In this document: positions 54,279-62,874 of the stretch, one piece after another
How the letters are laid out: every line of letters starts with the position of its first letter
How positions within the stretch are numbered: the stretch's first letter is position 1
From: Spirulina major PCC 6313
GTDB taxonomy: Bacteria; Cyanobacteriota; Cyanobacteriia; Cyanobacteriales; Spirulinaceae
Reading direction: 5' to 3'
Length of the DNA: 64,000 nt
Assembly: GCF_001890765.1 (NCBI RefSeq)
Contig: NZ_KV878783.1
Span: forward strand, 2,316,695-2,380,694
Position numbers and translations under genes: made by a program
The notes under the pieces: model-generated
What the model saw: only the letters and a program-made list of their open reading frames with translations
Told to the model about the DNA's origin: nothing
Databases searched by the model: none

Positions 54279-55010
54279 TTAGGGTTGGATGGGCCAGCCG
54301 AGGCGGGTGGGTGCTTGGTAGACGCGGCGCAGGGTGCGGAGGTCACGGCGGGAGATGGGGGGCGGGTCGCTAACTTGGGACGGATAGAGGGCATCGTTTG
54401 GGTTGGGGCTATGACCCCAGAGGCCGAGGGCGTGGCCGAGTTCATGGCGGGCTGTGCCTTGGATGCGGTGGGGGGGTTGGTCGGGGTTGAGGTAGAGGGT
54501 GAAACGGTGGGCGAGATGGGGGGGCGGGTGACGCTCTAAATAGAAGGTGTAACGGGCTTGGCCGTGCTGGGCATCGGGGATGATTAAGCGGCGTTGCTCC
54601 CGGTCGATGCGGATGGTACGGGGTGGGCGCGATCGCATCACCACAATATCGGCAGTGTCTGGATCAGCCGCTTCTACGAGGGGAAAATACACCGCCCAAT
54701 CTGCGATCGCCCCCCGCACGGACTGCCGCCACTGCGAATCATCGTTATCTTGAATCGCCACCGTGACGGGAAACCGTGACCACACCAACGCCCCCACGGG
54801 GGTGGGTTCAATTGCGTCGAAATAGTCCTCTGGGGAATCTGAGGCAGCTTGGCCCACCGGCATGGGGGCGGTCAACTGTTGGAGGGCAGCGGGTAGGGGG
54901 TGCGATCGCGGTTCGGGGAGTTTCGCCGCCGGACTCGCAGGAGCCGTCAGCCAGAGAATCAACAGCGCGATCGCGCCACTCAAGCCCACCCATCGCCAAA
55001 AACGCCCCAT
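54279..55010 (-). CDS. Matrixin-like (M10-type) zinc metallopeptidase, secreted or anchored
   Basis: From the ATG at 55010 the 243-residue protein has a hydrophobic N-terminal segment (about residues 6-24) and a C-terminal zinc motif, ARHELGHALGLWGHSPNP, which fits HExxHxxGxxH of metzincins. DALYPS after it may be the Met-turn region, though the Met is missing. It probably acts outside the cytoplasm. Length is short for an MMP, and no pro-domain or hemopexin repeat is present. The reading frame to 55088 upstream would put a hydrophilic extension before the signal. Confidence 0.75.
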   Translation of the reverse strand: MGRFWRWVGLSGAIALLILWLTAPASPAAKLPEPRSHPLPAALQQLTAPMPVGQAASDSPEDYFDAIEPTPVGALVWSRFPVTVAIQDNDDSQWRQSVRGAIADWAVYFPLVEAADPDTADIVVMRSRPPRTIRIDREQRRLIIPDAQHGQARYTFYLERHPPPHLAHRFTLYLNPDQPPHRIQGTARHELGHALGLWGHSPNPNDALYPSQVSDPPPISRRDLRTLRRVYQAPTRLGWPIQP

Positions 55011-55100
55011 GGTTACTGCTCCCCCATCAACACACCAAAACCACCCCCCTGCTGACCAAGGGGGACAAGGGGGATCACGCCGATCCATCCCCAGGGCGAT

Positions 55101-55448
55101 CTACTCCTCAGCCGGAAGCGTTTGGGGAATGGTTGGTGCATCAGGAGTTACAGGAACCAACGGTTCAGACCCGTCCGGTTGGATAATCGCATCGGAGGGA
55201 GTCACATTTGCCGACGGAGTCCCCAGCCAACCCGCTGCCAACGCCACGGTTAAGCTCATAAAAATCACACTCAGCAGCCAGGTTACGCGGTTGAGGGTCG
55301 TTTCAGCGGTTTTCGCACTGGTGAACAGTTGCGCTTGACCGCCGATTCCGCCAATGCCATCCCCTTTCGGACTGTGGAGAATCACCAAAATAATTAAAAA
55401 TAAAGCGGAGCCCGCCCAAATAAATTGAGCAATTTGCGTTACATCCAT
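55101..55448 (-). CDS. secG: Preprotein translocase subunit SecG
   Basis: This 115-residue membrane protein has two transmembrane helices (about residues 8-26 and 53-75) separated by the SecG loop SPKGDGIGGIGGQAQLFTS and the KTAETTLNRVTWLL segment. It assists SecYE-mediated protein export. The last 40 residues are an acidic, Pro-rich extension not found in most SecG proteins. It lies upstream of the matrixin-like protease gene on the same strand with 90 bp between. Confidence 0.9.
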   Translation of the reverse strand: MDVTQIAQFIWAGSALFLIILVILHSPKGDGIGGIGGQAQLFTSAKTAETTLNRVTWLLSVIFMSLTVALAAGWLGTPSANVTPSDAIIQPDGSEPLVPVTPDAPTIPQTLPAEE

Positions 55449-55867
55449 AGCAAGTTATTTACGTCAAAAATGGCACGGTCATCCGGGGATCACCGACTGT
55501 CTAGCTTAACATTCTCTATCCCTCCTGCTGTGGTGTCTACTGCTGATACCCAACGTTCTAATCTTGACCTAGCCTGCGTTTGATCTCCCTTTCAGTCAGG
55601 GCAGCGAGCTAGAAGCTCGCACTACAAAGGATTCCAGGCAGGGTAGTTTGATCTCCCTTTCAGTCAGGGCAGCGAGCTAGAAGCTCGCACTACAAAGGAT
55701 TCCAGGCAGGGTAGTTTGATCTCCCTTTCAGTCAGGGCAGCGAGCTAGAAGCTCGCACTACAAAGGATTCCAGGCAGGGTAGTGTGAGCCTCTGGCTCAC
55801 TTATACCAGCTTCAAACTAACACCTTGGGTTATGTCTAAGCAGGAGCTGCTGTGGCGCAGTGGCGGA
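55449..55867. other. Intergenic region with tandem and palindromic repeats (about 420 bp)
   Basis: The first 130 bp probably contain the secG promoter (reverse strand). The rest is filled by the repeat block listed separately. No ORF is supported here. Confidence 0.5.
55579..55800. repeat. Three 68-bp tandem repeats with internal palindrome, plus one further palindrome
   Basis: A 68-bp unit starting TTTGATCTCCC occurs three times in tandem at 55579, 55647 and 55715, apparently without mismatches. Each unit contains the perfect hairpin GCGAGCT-AGA-AGCTCGC. Right after the third copy a different hairpin of the same kind, GTGAGCC-TCT-GGCTCAC, occupies 55784-55800. Repeats of the form GCGAGC...GCTCGCACTA are frequent REP-like elements in cyanobacterial intergenic DNA. 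Confidence 0.85.
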
Positions 55868-56230
55868 TCAGGTTCCGGGCCCCAAAATCGCCCGCCGTTT
55901 TTCCTCATTGGCGCGGAAGCCGACGAGTACCGCTTGCCCCTCTTTGACGAAAAGGGGGCGTTTTAATAGCATCGCATCGGCGGCAAAGGCGGCGACCCAT
56001 TGGGCATCCGTCCAGGTTTTTTTCTCGTCGCCAATCGCTCGGTAGGACTGGCCGGAGGTGTTGCGCATCGGTTTGCTGCCGAGGGTGGCGACCCAGTCTT
56101 GAATCAGGGCGGCGGTGGGGGGGTGGGTTTTGGTGTTGATGAATTCGTAGGCGATCGCAGTCTCATCCAACCAGGCGCAGGCCTTTTTACAGGTGGTGCA
56201 ATTGGGGATGCCGTAAACGAGGAGAGTCAT
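55868..56230 (-). CDS. ArsC/Spx-family thioredoxin-fold protein
   Basis: The 120-residue protein starts at ATG 56230 with LLVYGIPNCTTCKKACAWLD, which gives the CxxC motif of the YffB/Spx/ArsC group. RNTSGQSYRAI and KRPLFVKEGQAVLVGF follow, the conserved R.......Y..L and LIKRP strands. It is most similar in layout to YffB-type putative glutathione-dependent reductases. Function in this organism is unknown. Its reverse-strand upstream neighbour is the L7/L12-like gene, separated by a terminator. Confidence 0.8.
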   Translation of the reverse strand: MTLLVYGIPNCTTCKKACAWLDETAIAYEFINTKTHPPTAALIQDWVATLGSKPMRNTSGQSYRAIGDEKKTWTDAQWVAAFAADAMLLKRPLFVKEGQAVLVGFRANEEKRRAILGPGT

Positions 56231-56278
56231 GGGGATTGTGAACAAGGGAACGATAGGCGATCGTAGCAAAACCAGGCC

Positions 56279-56306
56279 AAAAAAAGGGCCAGCGATGGCT
56301 GGCCCC
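56279..56306 (-). terminator. Intrinsic terminator after the L7/L12-like gene
   Basis: On the reverse strand a GC-rich stem (GGGGCCAGC-CAT-CGCTGGCCC, 9 or more pairs) is followed by a run of seven T residues. It ends the transcript of the L7/L12-like gene at 56334-56705 and separates it from the ArsC/Spx-like gene. Confidence 0.85.
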
Positions 56307-56333
56307 AGGAGCAAAGGAAACGATCAAAGAGGG

Positions 56334-56705
56334 TTAGCGAAAGGACACCGATGCGCCGTAGGATTCGAGGTAGGCGCGGATTTTGGCGGCTTCGCGGCCA
56401 TCGACGGCGGTTTTCAGGATGGCGGGTGGCCGTTTTACGAGGGCTTTGGCTTGTTTTAAATCTACCCCCGTCACCATCCAGACGGCTTTGGCGATCGCCA
56501 CCCGACGATTTGACGGCACGGCATCGAGTACCACATCGCAGGTCTCTAACGCGATCGCGCCATTGTCCATCCCTTGGAACCACTTCACGGGCATCGCCCC
56601 CGCATCCACCCCAAAGTTGAACTCGATTTGGTCGATCAATTCGCTGGCTTCCATCAGGGTTAAGGTTTTCATGATCTCGATGATTTGGTTCACTTTTGCA
56701 GACAT
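56334..56705 (-). CDS. Stand-alone paralogue of ribosomal protein L7/L12
   Basis: The 123-residue protein follows the bL12 layout. An N-terminal dimerisation segment SAKVNQIIEIMKTLTLMEAS begins it, leading to a short linker. The C-terminal domain has CDVVLDAVPSNRRVAIAKAV, TGVDLKQAKALVKRPP and an end LESYGASVSFR. The usual Ala/Gly-rich hinge is replaced by VDAGAMPVKWFQGMDNGAI, and the factor-binding KAVRG/TGLGL helix reads KAVWMVTGVDL. There is a strong GGAGG site before the ATG and a terminator after it. It is not next to rplJ or other ribosomal genes, so it is a divergent second copy, not the main rplL. Confidence 0.8.
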   Translation of the reverse strand: MSAKVNQIIEIMKTLTLMEASELIDQIEFNFGVDAGAMPVKWFQGMDNGAIALETCDVVLDAVPSNRRVAIAKAVWMVTGVDLKQAKALVKRPPAILKTAVDGREAAKIRAYLESYGASVSFR

Positions 56706-56924
56706 GGCGCACCTCCCCATTGCCTTGAGGGTGGATCGGGTTCAGTCGGTTAACGTTTCGCCCAATGGTGGGAATTACTTAGATTGAGTTTGAGATTTCT
56801 TTAATGTTACAAGCGTAATACATGAGCGTCAAGCCCGTTAGGTTTCGTTGCGATCGCGATCGGTGCGTCAGAGATTGGGCTATGGTTGGACAGAACCGAG
56901 GTTTGGAGGCGCGATCGCACCCCG

Positions 56925-57824
56925 ATGACATTACCCAATTTCCTCATTATTGGCGCACCGAAAGCCGGGACAACCTCCCTCTATCGCTATCTGCGTCAAC
57001 ATCCCCAAGTGTTCATGAGTCCAGCGAAGGAGCCGAATTTTTTCGCCTTTGGGGGCGATGCGCCGCCGGATTTTAACGGACCGGGCGATCGCGACGAACC
57101 CACCACCCTCGACCTGGCAACCTACCAAAACTTATTCGCCAAAGTCACTGACGAACTCGCCGCCGGGGAAGCCTCCACGGTCTATCTCTACAGTCCCGAC
57201 GCACCCCAACGCATCCATGCCACGATCCCCGATGCAAAACTAATCGCCATCCTCCGCAACCCCATCGATCGCGCCTTTTCTAACTATCTCCATCTCCGCC
57301 GCAGCCAACGCGAACCCCTCCCCGACTTTGGCCAAGCCCTCCAAGCCGAAGCCGAACGCATCGCCAACCATTGGAAACCCTTTTGGTATTACCAAGCCCA
57401 AGGATTATACGGGCAACAATTGCAGCGTTATTTGCAATATTTTGAGCGCGATCAGTTGGGAATTTGGCTCTTTGATGATCTGAAAAATGATGAACTGGGC
57501 ACGATTCGCGAAATTTTCACGTTCCTCGGTGTTGATCCCACGTTTCAACCCAATACCGGGGAGCGGGTGCGCGTCACGCCCCCCGTGCCGAAAAATCAAT
57601 GGTTACACAATCTGCTCAATCGCCCCAACCCGTTAAAAGCGATCGCGAAATCAATCCTGCCCCAGGGACTGCGATCGCAAGTATCCGCCCAAGTCAATCA
57701 AAAAAACCTCACCCAGCCCAAACCCACGGAGCGCGATCGCGCCCAACTCATCGCCTCCTATCGCGACGACATCGAACAATTACAAACCATTCTCCACCGC
57801 GATTTATCCCACTGGCTCCGCTAG
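56925..57824 (+). CDS. Sulfotransferase family protein
   Basis: From ATG 56925 the 299-residue protein has the PAPS 5'-phosphosulfate loop FLIIGAPKAGTTSLYRYL and the 3'-phosphate motif LIAILRNPIDRAFSNYLH. KEPNFFAFG and NTGERVR sit at family positions. It would transfer sulfate from PAPS to a carbohydrate or other acceptor. A longer reading from 56886 is possible but lacks conservation. The next genes are the hybrid kinase and EAL regulator, followed by two more sulfotransferases. Confidence 0.87.
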   Translation: MTLPNFLIIGAPKAGTTSLYRYLRQHPQVFMSPAKEPNFFAFGGDAPPDFNGPGDRDEPTTLDLATYQNLFAKVTDELAAGEASTVYLYSPDAPQRIHATIPDAKLIAILRNPIDRAFSNYLHLRRSQREPLPDFGQALQAEAERIANHWKPFWYYQAQGLYGQQLQRYLQYFERDQLGIWLFDDLKNDELGTIREIFTFLGVDPTFQPNTGERVRVTPPVPKNQWLHNLLNRPNPLKAIAKSILPQGLRSQVSAQVNQKNLTQPKPTERDRAQLIASYRDDIEQLQTILHRDLSHWLR

Positions 57825-58106
57825 ACTACGCCTGATCCTGCATCGTGGCGATCGCAGCCAGCAGCTTCGGGGTTGTGGGGGAGTTTTCGGGCTTCTGGCG
57901 GTGGGGGTGACGACGGCGATCGCGGTCTGTAGAATGACCGGCAATGAACGGAATGGATGCAGTGTTGCACGGTATCATGGTGCGTAGCCTGGCAAGCGAT
58001 CGCCGCTTTGGTGACTCCATCCATGATTGTGAATCCGTTATGGTGAATCTGTGTGGTTCAGTCACTATTGGAGCAGCCCACGTTTGTCCCCTGTTAAGGA
58101 TTCAGC

Positions 58107-61013
58107 GTGACCATGAGGGAAGAGGATACATCGGCTACGGTATCGCAGGAGCAGCCTGATGGCATAGTCGTAACGTCGTCCCAGGCTCCACTATCGACGC
58201 GGCTAATCGCTCAATATCACTGTTTGACCGAGTTAAGCAATGCGATCGCTCAGCATCGATCCTTACCCGATCTTTGGGCTTGGGTGGTGGCGGCGGTAAC
58301 CCAGGCTTGGGACTGCGATCGCGCCATTGTCCGCACCGCCCTCAACAGTTGGGACATTGTCGCCGCCCAGGGTGAACTCACCCCCGACCCGAAATCCTGG
58401 TGGTCTGCCGCCCCCCTCGAATGTCCCTTAGATGCCCCGATCCTGTCCCGCTGGCTTGCCATTCTCTACACCGGGCAAGCCTGGCAGCCCGATCCCCACA
58501 GTTATTGTGTGCCGATTCAAACCGATCAGGGACTGTGGGGTATGTTCCTGGTGGAGCAGTCCGCCACGGTTCCGGCCTGGACGGCCCAAGAACGCCAGGG
58601 GTTAACCCTGGTGGCGCAACAAATGGCGATCGCCCTCCAAGCCCGCACCCCCTCATCCCTCCAGCCGCCGGATCTAGCTCCGCCCCTGTTTCTCCATCAT
58701 CTGCTGAATAGTGATCCCAATATTGTCTTTGTCAAAGATTGGGATGATCACATCATTTGGGCAAATCAAGCCTTTGCCCAAAAGTATGGCCGTCCCCTAG
58801 AAAGCATTATTGGCAAAACCAGCCTCGAACTCGGCCACCATACCCCCGAAGAAGTTCAGGTTTTTGTGGAGCAAAATCATCACGTCATCCGCACCCAAAC
58901 GGATTTATTGATTCCGGAGGAATGTTGCACCGATGGGCAGGGCAAGCAGCAATGGTGGCAATGGCTGAAACGCCCGTTTTCAATGCTGGGGCAGTCCCAA
59001 CAGTATGTGTTGGGGATTGGGGTGAATGTGACGCAGCATCGTCATGCAATGTTGGCCTTGCAACGCAGTGAGCGGCGTTATGTGTCTTTGGCGGAATTGG
59101 TTCCGGTGGGGATTTTCCATGCTGATCCTCAGGGGCATCTCCATTATGTCAATGAGCAATGGACGGAGATCATGGGAATTCCGGCCATTGAGGCGATTCA
59201 AACCCAGTGGTTGTCGTTGGTGGGGGCGGAGGGGGGCGATCGCGACGGCAACCCTTGGCAACCACCCTGTAGCCCAAGCACCACTCTGAAAGCAGAATAC
59301 CAATATCAACACCCCGACGGTTCCACCCGCTGGCTCTTGGAACAAACGGCCCCGGAACGCAATAGCGAGGGTCAGATCATTGGTTACCTGGGGACGATTA
59401 TTGACATTAGCGATCGCAAAACCCAAGAAACCCACCTCCAACGCCTCAACCTCGGACTAGAACAACGGGTCAGCGATCGCACCGCCGCCCTGCAATCCAC
59501 CACCGGCCACCTCATGGCCCTGATTCAAACCCTCCAGATCGGCGTGTTAGCCACCGATGCCACCGCCCAAATCGTCCTCGTCAACAAAGGCTTTCGGGAA
59601 CTCTTTCCCACCAGTCCCGATCCAGATACCGCCGTCGGTCTGCCCCTGCTCACCTTTCTCACCTCCTGCCAAGACCAATTCCTCACCGCCACCGACTTTA
59701 TCCAGCATTACCATCACTTTCTCAACAGCCGCCACCACAGCATCCATGCCGAACTCGAACTCTCCACCGGTCAAGTGGTGGAATGGGATTGCGTCCCGAT
59801 TTTAAGCGAAGATCAGTACCAGGGCAGCCTCTCCATGTATCGGGATATCACCGAACGCAAACAAGTCGAGCGGAGTTTACGGGACAGCGAAGAACGCTTT
59901 CGCGCCATGTTTGAGCAGGCGGCCATGGGCATTGCTCAATTGGATTTACAAGGGCGCTTTGTCCAGTTCAACCAGCGTCTGTGTGATATTTTGGGCTATG
60001 ACGCAGCCACCCTCCGATATCAGCGGCTCCGGGATATTGAGGTGCAGTCCGACTCTCCCGCCCCTCAGGACAATCGCCTAACCCCGACGCAGTGGAATCA
60101 GTTTCTCTGTGGCATGCGTGAAACCTATGCCCATGAGCAGAAATATCGGCGGGCGGACGGGAGCTTGGTCTGGGGACACATGATCTTATCTTTAGTGCGC
60201 CAAGTGGGAGGGGAGCCGGATTATTTTATTGCGATTTTGGATGATGTGAGCGATCGCAAACAAGCCGAAGCCGAAATCCTCCGCGCCCTCGACACCGAAA
60301 AAGAACTCAACGAACTCAAAACCCGGCTCATTGACATGGCCTCCCATGAATTTCGCACCCCCCTCACCACCATCCTCGGCTCGGTCGAACTCCTGCGCCT
60401 CTACGGCCAGCAATGGGATGAAACCAAACGCTACAAATACCTCCAACGTCTGCAAGATGCCGGCTTACGGATGAAAGCCCTTGTGGATAATGTCTTAACC
60501 GTCAGTCGGGCCAATACCGAACGCCTCACCCTCCGCCCCCATTTTTTTGATGTCATCGAATTCTGCCGCAACCTGATCGACGAGTTAACCATGGGCCAGG
60601 GCTGCCAAACCATCGTCTTGCAAACCGAAGGGAGCTTGCGCGATCGCTCCCATTATGTTGTGTATCTTGAAGAACGATTACTCCATCATATTTTGAGTAA
60701 TTTACTCTATAACGCGATCAAGTATTCTCCCCCGGATAGTCTAATTCAGGTGGGCCTGACGGTTGAGGATCAACGGTTAATTTTCCGGATTGAAGATCAA
60801 GGGATTGGCGTTCCCTTTGCGGATCAAGATCGTCTCTTTGATGCCTTTCATCGGGCCCGCAATGTGGGCAAAGTGCCAGGAACTGGACTTGGGCTAAATA
60901 TCGTCAAAAAATATGTTGAATTGCAGGGGGGGACAATTGTGTTTTGTAGCAAAGAAGGATTTGGCACCACATTTCGTGTTGCTTTGCCACTCATCGAGGA
61001 GGTCGCGAAATAG
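58107..61013 (+). CDS. Multi-PAS sensor histidine kinase with GAF domain
   Basis: The 968-residue cytoplasmic kinase has no obvious transmembrane helix. A GAF domain lies at about 30-175, with four PAS domains at about 195-310, 320-440, 470-590 and 595-715. The HisKA domain follows, with phospho-acceptor His near 747 in ASHEFRTPLTTILGS, then the HATPase with N-box LLYNAIKYSPP (near 869) and FRIEDQGIGVPF and GTGLGLNIVKKYV. A TAAGGA site lies six bases before the GTG at 58107; ATG 58113 is an alternative. It is followed after 2 bp by a response-regulator gene, its likely partner. Confidence 0.9.
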   Translation: MTMREEDTSATVSQEQPDGIVVTSSQAPLSTRLIAQYHCLTELSNAIAQHRSLPDLWAWVVAAVTQAWDCDRAIVRTALNSWDIVAAQGELTPDPKSWWSAAPLECPLDAPILSRWLAILYTGQAWQPDPHSYCVPIQTDQGLWGMFLVEQSATVPAWTAQERQGLTLVAQQMAIALQARTPSSLQPPDLAPPLFLHHLLNSDPNIVFVKDWDDHIIWANQAFAQKYGRPLESIIGKTSLELGHHTPEEVQVFVEQNHHVIRTQTDLLIPEECCTDGQGKQQWWQWLKRPFSMLGQSQQYVLGIGVNVTQHRHAMLALQRSERRYVSLAELVPVGIFHADPQGHLHYVNEQWTEIMGIPAIEAIQTQWLSLVGAEGGDRDGNPWQPPCSPSTTLKAEYQYQHPDGSTRWLLEQTAPERNSEGQIIGYLGTIIDISDRKTQETHLQRLNLGLEQRVSDRTAALQSTTGHLMALIQTLQIGVLATDATAQIVLVNKGFRELFPTSPDPDTAVGLPLLTFLTSCQDQFLTATDFIQHYHHFLNSRHHSIHAELELSTGQVVEWDCVPILSEDQYQGSLSMYRDITERKQVERSLRDSEERFRAMFEQAAMGIAQLDLQGRFVQFNQRLCDILGYDAATLRYQRLRDIEVQSDSPAPQDNRLTPTQWNQFLCGMRETYAHEQKYRRADGSLVWGHMILSLVRQVGGEPDYFIAILDDVSDRKQAEAEILRALDTEKELNELKTRLIDMASHEFRTPLTTILGSVELLRLYGQQWDETKRYKYLQRLQDAGLRMKALVDNVLTVSRANTERLTLRPHFFDVIEFCRNLIDELTMGQGCQTIVLQTEGSLRDRSHYVVYLEERLLHHILSNLLYNAIKYSPPDSLIQVGLTVEDQRLIFRIEDQGIGVPFADQDRLFDAFHRARNVGKVPGTGLGLNIVKKYVELQGGTIVFCSKEGFGTTFRVALPLIEEVAK

Positions 61014-61015
61014 CC

Positions 61016-62800
61016 ATGGATTCATCCCACGTCACAATTTTAATTATTGAAGATGAGGTGTCGATTCGCGAAATTATTGGCGAATGTTTACAGGCGGAAG
61101 GATACCAGATCCTAGAAGCGGAGGATGGCTTGGCGGGAGTGCATCAGGCGTTGTTGTGTCAGCCCGATTTGATTCTCTGTGATGTGATGATGCCGAAGTT
61201 GGATGGGTATGAAGTGTTGCAACGGCTCCAGGCGAACCAACAGACCCAAAGTATTCCGTTTATTTTTTTGACGGCGAAAGGTGAAAAAGAAAATTTTCGC
61301 TATGGGATGGAGTTGGGGGCGGATGACTATTTGACGAAGCCGTTTACGGTGCGGGAGTTGCTGAAGGCAGTGTTAACGCGCCTCCGGAAGCGATCCTCTG
61401 TGCTGGACTCCGGCGATCGCGCCCTGACTGCAACGCTGCCAGCCCCCACGCAACAGCGAGTTGGGCGTGATCTCTTGACCAATTTGCCGATGCGCTGGAG
61501 TTTGGGGGAGCCGTTCCATCAACTCTATCAAGATTATTTAGGGCAGCAACAGAGACAGGCTCATATTGATTGGTGTTTGCCGTTGTTTTGTCTGAGTTTG
61601 GATCGGTTTGAACGGATTACGACCACGTTGGGCTATGACTGTGGGGATCAGTTGTTGCAAGCGGCGGCGTTGCGATTACAGGATTGGGTGGGCGATCGCG
61701 GGTTTCTCGCTCGGCTCAGTAGCAGTGCGGAGTTTGCGATTCTGTTTCATCCCTTGCCCTATGACCAAGTGATCGCGTTGTCAGAGCAGGTGTTACAGCG
61801 GTTTGCGGAGCCGTTTTTGTTAAATGACCTCACGGTGATTGCGCCGCTGAGTGTGGGGGTGGTGATGGCCCCGGTGCATGGCACGATGTTGAATCCCCTC
61901 TTGCAGGCGGCCCGCACGGCGAAACAACAGGCGCAGCAACTCGGCGGCAATCATGCTCAGATGTATCAACCGAGTCCTCAGTATGTGCTGCCCAATGCGA
62001 GCGATATGATTGTGCTGGAGACGGATTTACGGTATGCGATCGCCCGCAATGAACTCCGACTCTACTATCAACCCCAAGTCTGTTTAACCAGTGGCGAAAT
62101 TATCGGGGCCGAAGCCTTAATTCGCTGGCAACATCCCACCCGTGGTTTGATGACACCGGGGCACTTTATTCCCATTGCCGAGGAAACGAATTTAATCGAA
62201 TCGATCAGCCATTGGGTGGTGCAGCAGGCGACCCAACAGGCGATGCAATGGCGGCAGGCGGGGTTGGGTTCCTTGCGCATGGCGGTGAATATTTCGGCCT
62301 GTCATTTTAATCATCCCGACAGTTGCCAACGGTTGATCGATTTGCTGACTCGTGCGATCGCCGACTATGACGCTCTGGAATTAGAAATCACCGAAAGCAG
62401 CTTAATGTATGATTCCACCGTCACCGTAGAACGGTTTCATCAACTCAAACGCCTGGGCATGCAGATTGCGATCGATGATTTCGGCACAGGCTATGCCGCC
62501 CTCCATTACCTCCAACAATTCCCCTTTGATAGCTTAAAAATTGATCAATGTTTCGTCCAAAACATTGATCAAAACGCTAAAAATCAAGTCATTCTTCGCA
62601 CGATTTTTGAACTTGCCCAATGCTTAGAACTGCGAGTGGTGGCCGAAGGGGTTGAAACCGCTGCGGAATTGGAGATGCTGCGACGGTATCGGTGCGATGA
62701 AATCCAAGGCTACTTGTTTAGCCCGCCGGTTCCTGGCCCGGTCTTTACAGAGTTTCTAGAACAGCATAAAACCTTACCCTTGACGCGGCTGCTGTCCTAA
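61016..62800 (+). CDS. Response regulator with degenerate GGDEF and intact EAL domain (c-di-GMP signalling)
   Basis: Residues 1-125 are a receiver with phospho-acceptor Asp56 (LILCDVMMPKLDGY) and the Lys of DDYLTKPF. The next domain is GGDEF-like but the active-site motif reads SSAEF near 234-238, so diguanylate cyclase activity is unlikely. The EAL domain has GAEALIRWQHP, EITESSLMYD, AIDDFGTGYAAL and VVAEGVETAAELEML, all intact, so it probably hydrolyses c-di-GMP. The gene begins 2 bp after the kinase stop, so the two are surely translated from one message; phosphorylation by that kinase is inferred. Confidence 0.9.
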   Translation: MDSSHVTILIIEDEVSIREIIGECLQAEGYQILEAEDGLAGVHQALLCQPDLILCDVMMPKLDGYEVLQRLQANQQTQSIPFIFLTAKGEKENFRYGMELGADDYLTKPFTVRELLKAVLTRLRKRSSVLDSGDRALTATLPAPTQQRVGRDLLTNLPMRWSLGEPFHQLYQDYLGQQQRQAHIDWCLPLFCLSLDRFERITTTLGYDCGDQLLQAAALRLQDWVGDRGFLARLSSSAEFAILFHPLPYDQVIALSEQVLQRFAEPFLLNDLTVIAPLSVGVVMAPVHGTMLNPLLQAARTAKQQAQQLGGNHAQMYQPSPQYVLPNASDMIVLETDLRYAIARNELRLYYQPQVCLTSGEIIGAEALIRWQHPTRGLMTPGHFIPIAEETNLIESISHWVVQQATQQAMQWRQAGLGSLRMAVNISACHFNHPDSCQRLIDLLTRAIADYDALELEITESSLMYDSTVTVERFHQLKRLGMQIAIDDFGTGYAALHYLQQFPFDSLKIDQCFVQNIDQNAKNQVILRTIFELAQCLELRVVAEGVETAAELEMLRRYRCDEIQGYLFSPPVPGPVFTEFLEQHKTLPLTRLLS

Positions 62801-62874
62801 ACAGGGGGGTGTATTGTCGTTTGTGACGTTGCACGCTATACCTAAGCTAGGAAATCGCCTCTAGACCTGACACA

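Noticed and set aside
54196-54445. N-terminal extension of the antitoxin-like protein
   Set aside because: The added 83 residues are Pro/Ser/Ala-rich and overlap the 3' end of the protease gene antisense-like composition; SNTVTIDIPEH is the natural start.
55579-55782. The three 68-bp repeats considered as a CRISPR array
   Set aside because: Repeats are directly adjacent with no spacers, are longer than CRISPR repeats, and no cas genes are present.
57825-58106. Short reverse-strand ORFs in the gap before the sensor kinase
   Set aside because: Low-complexity, His/Arg/Pro-rich translations without start signals or family features; the gap seems to be promoter and leader DNA.
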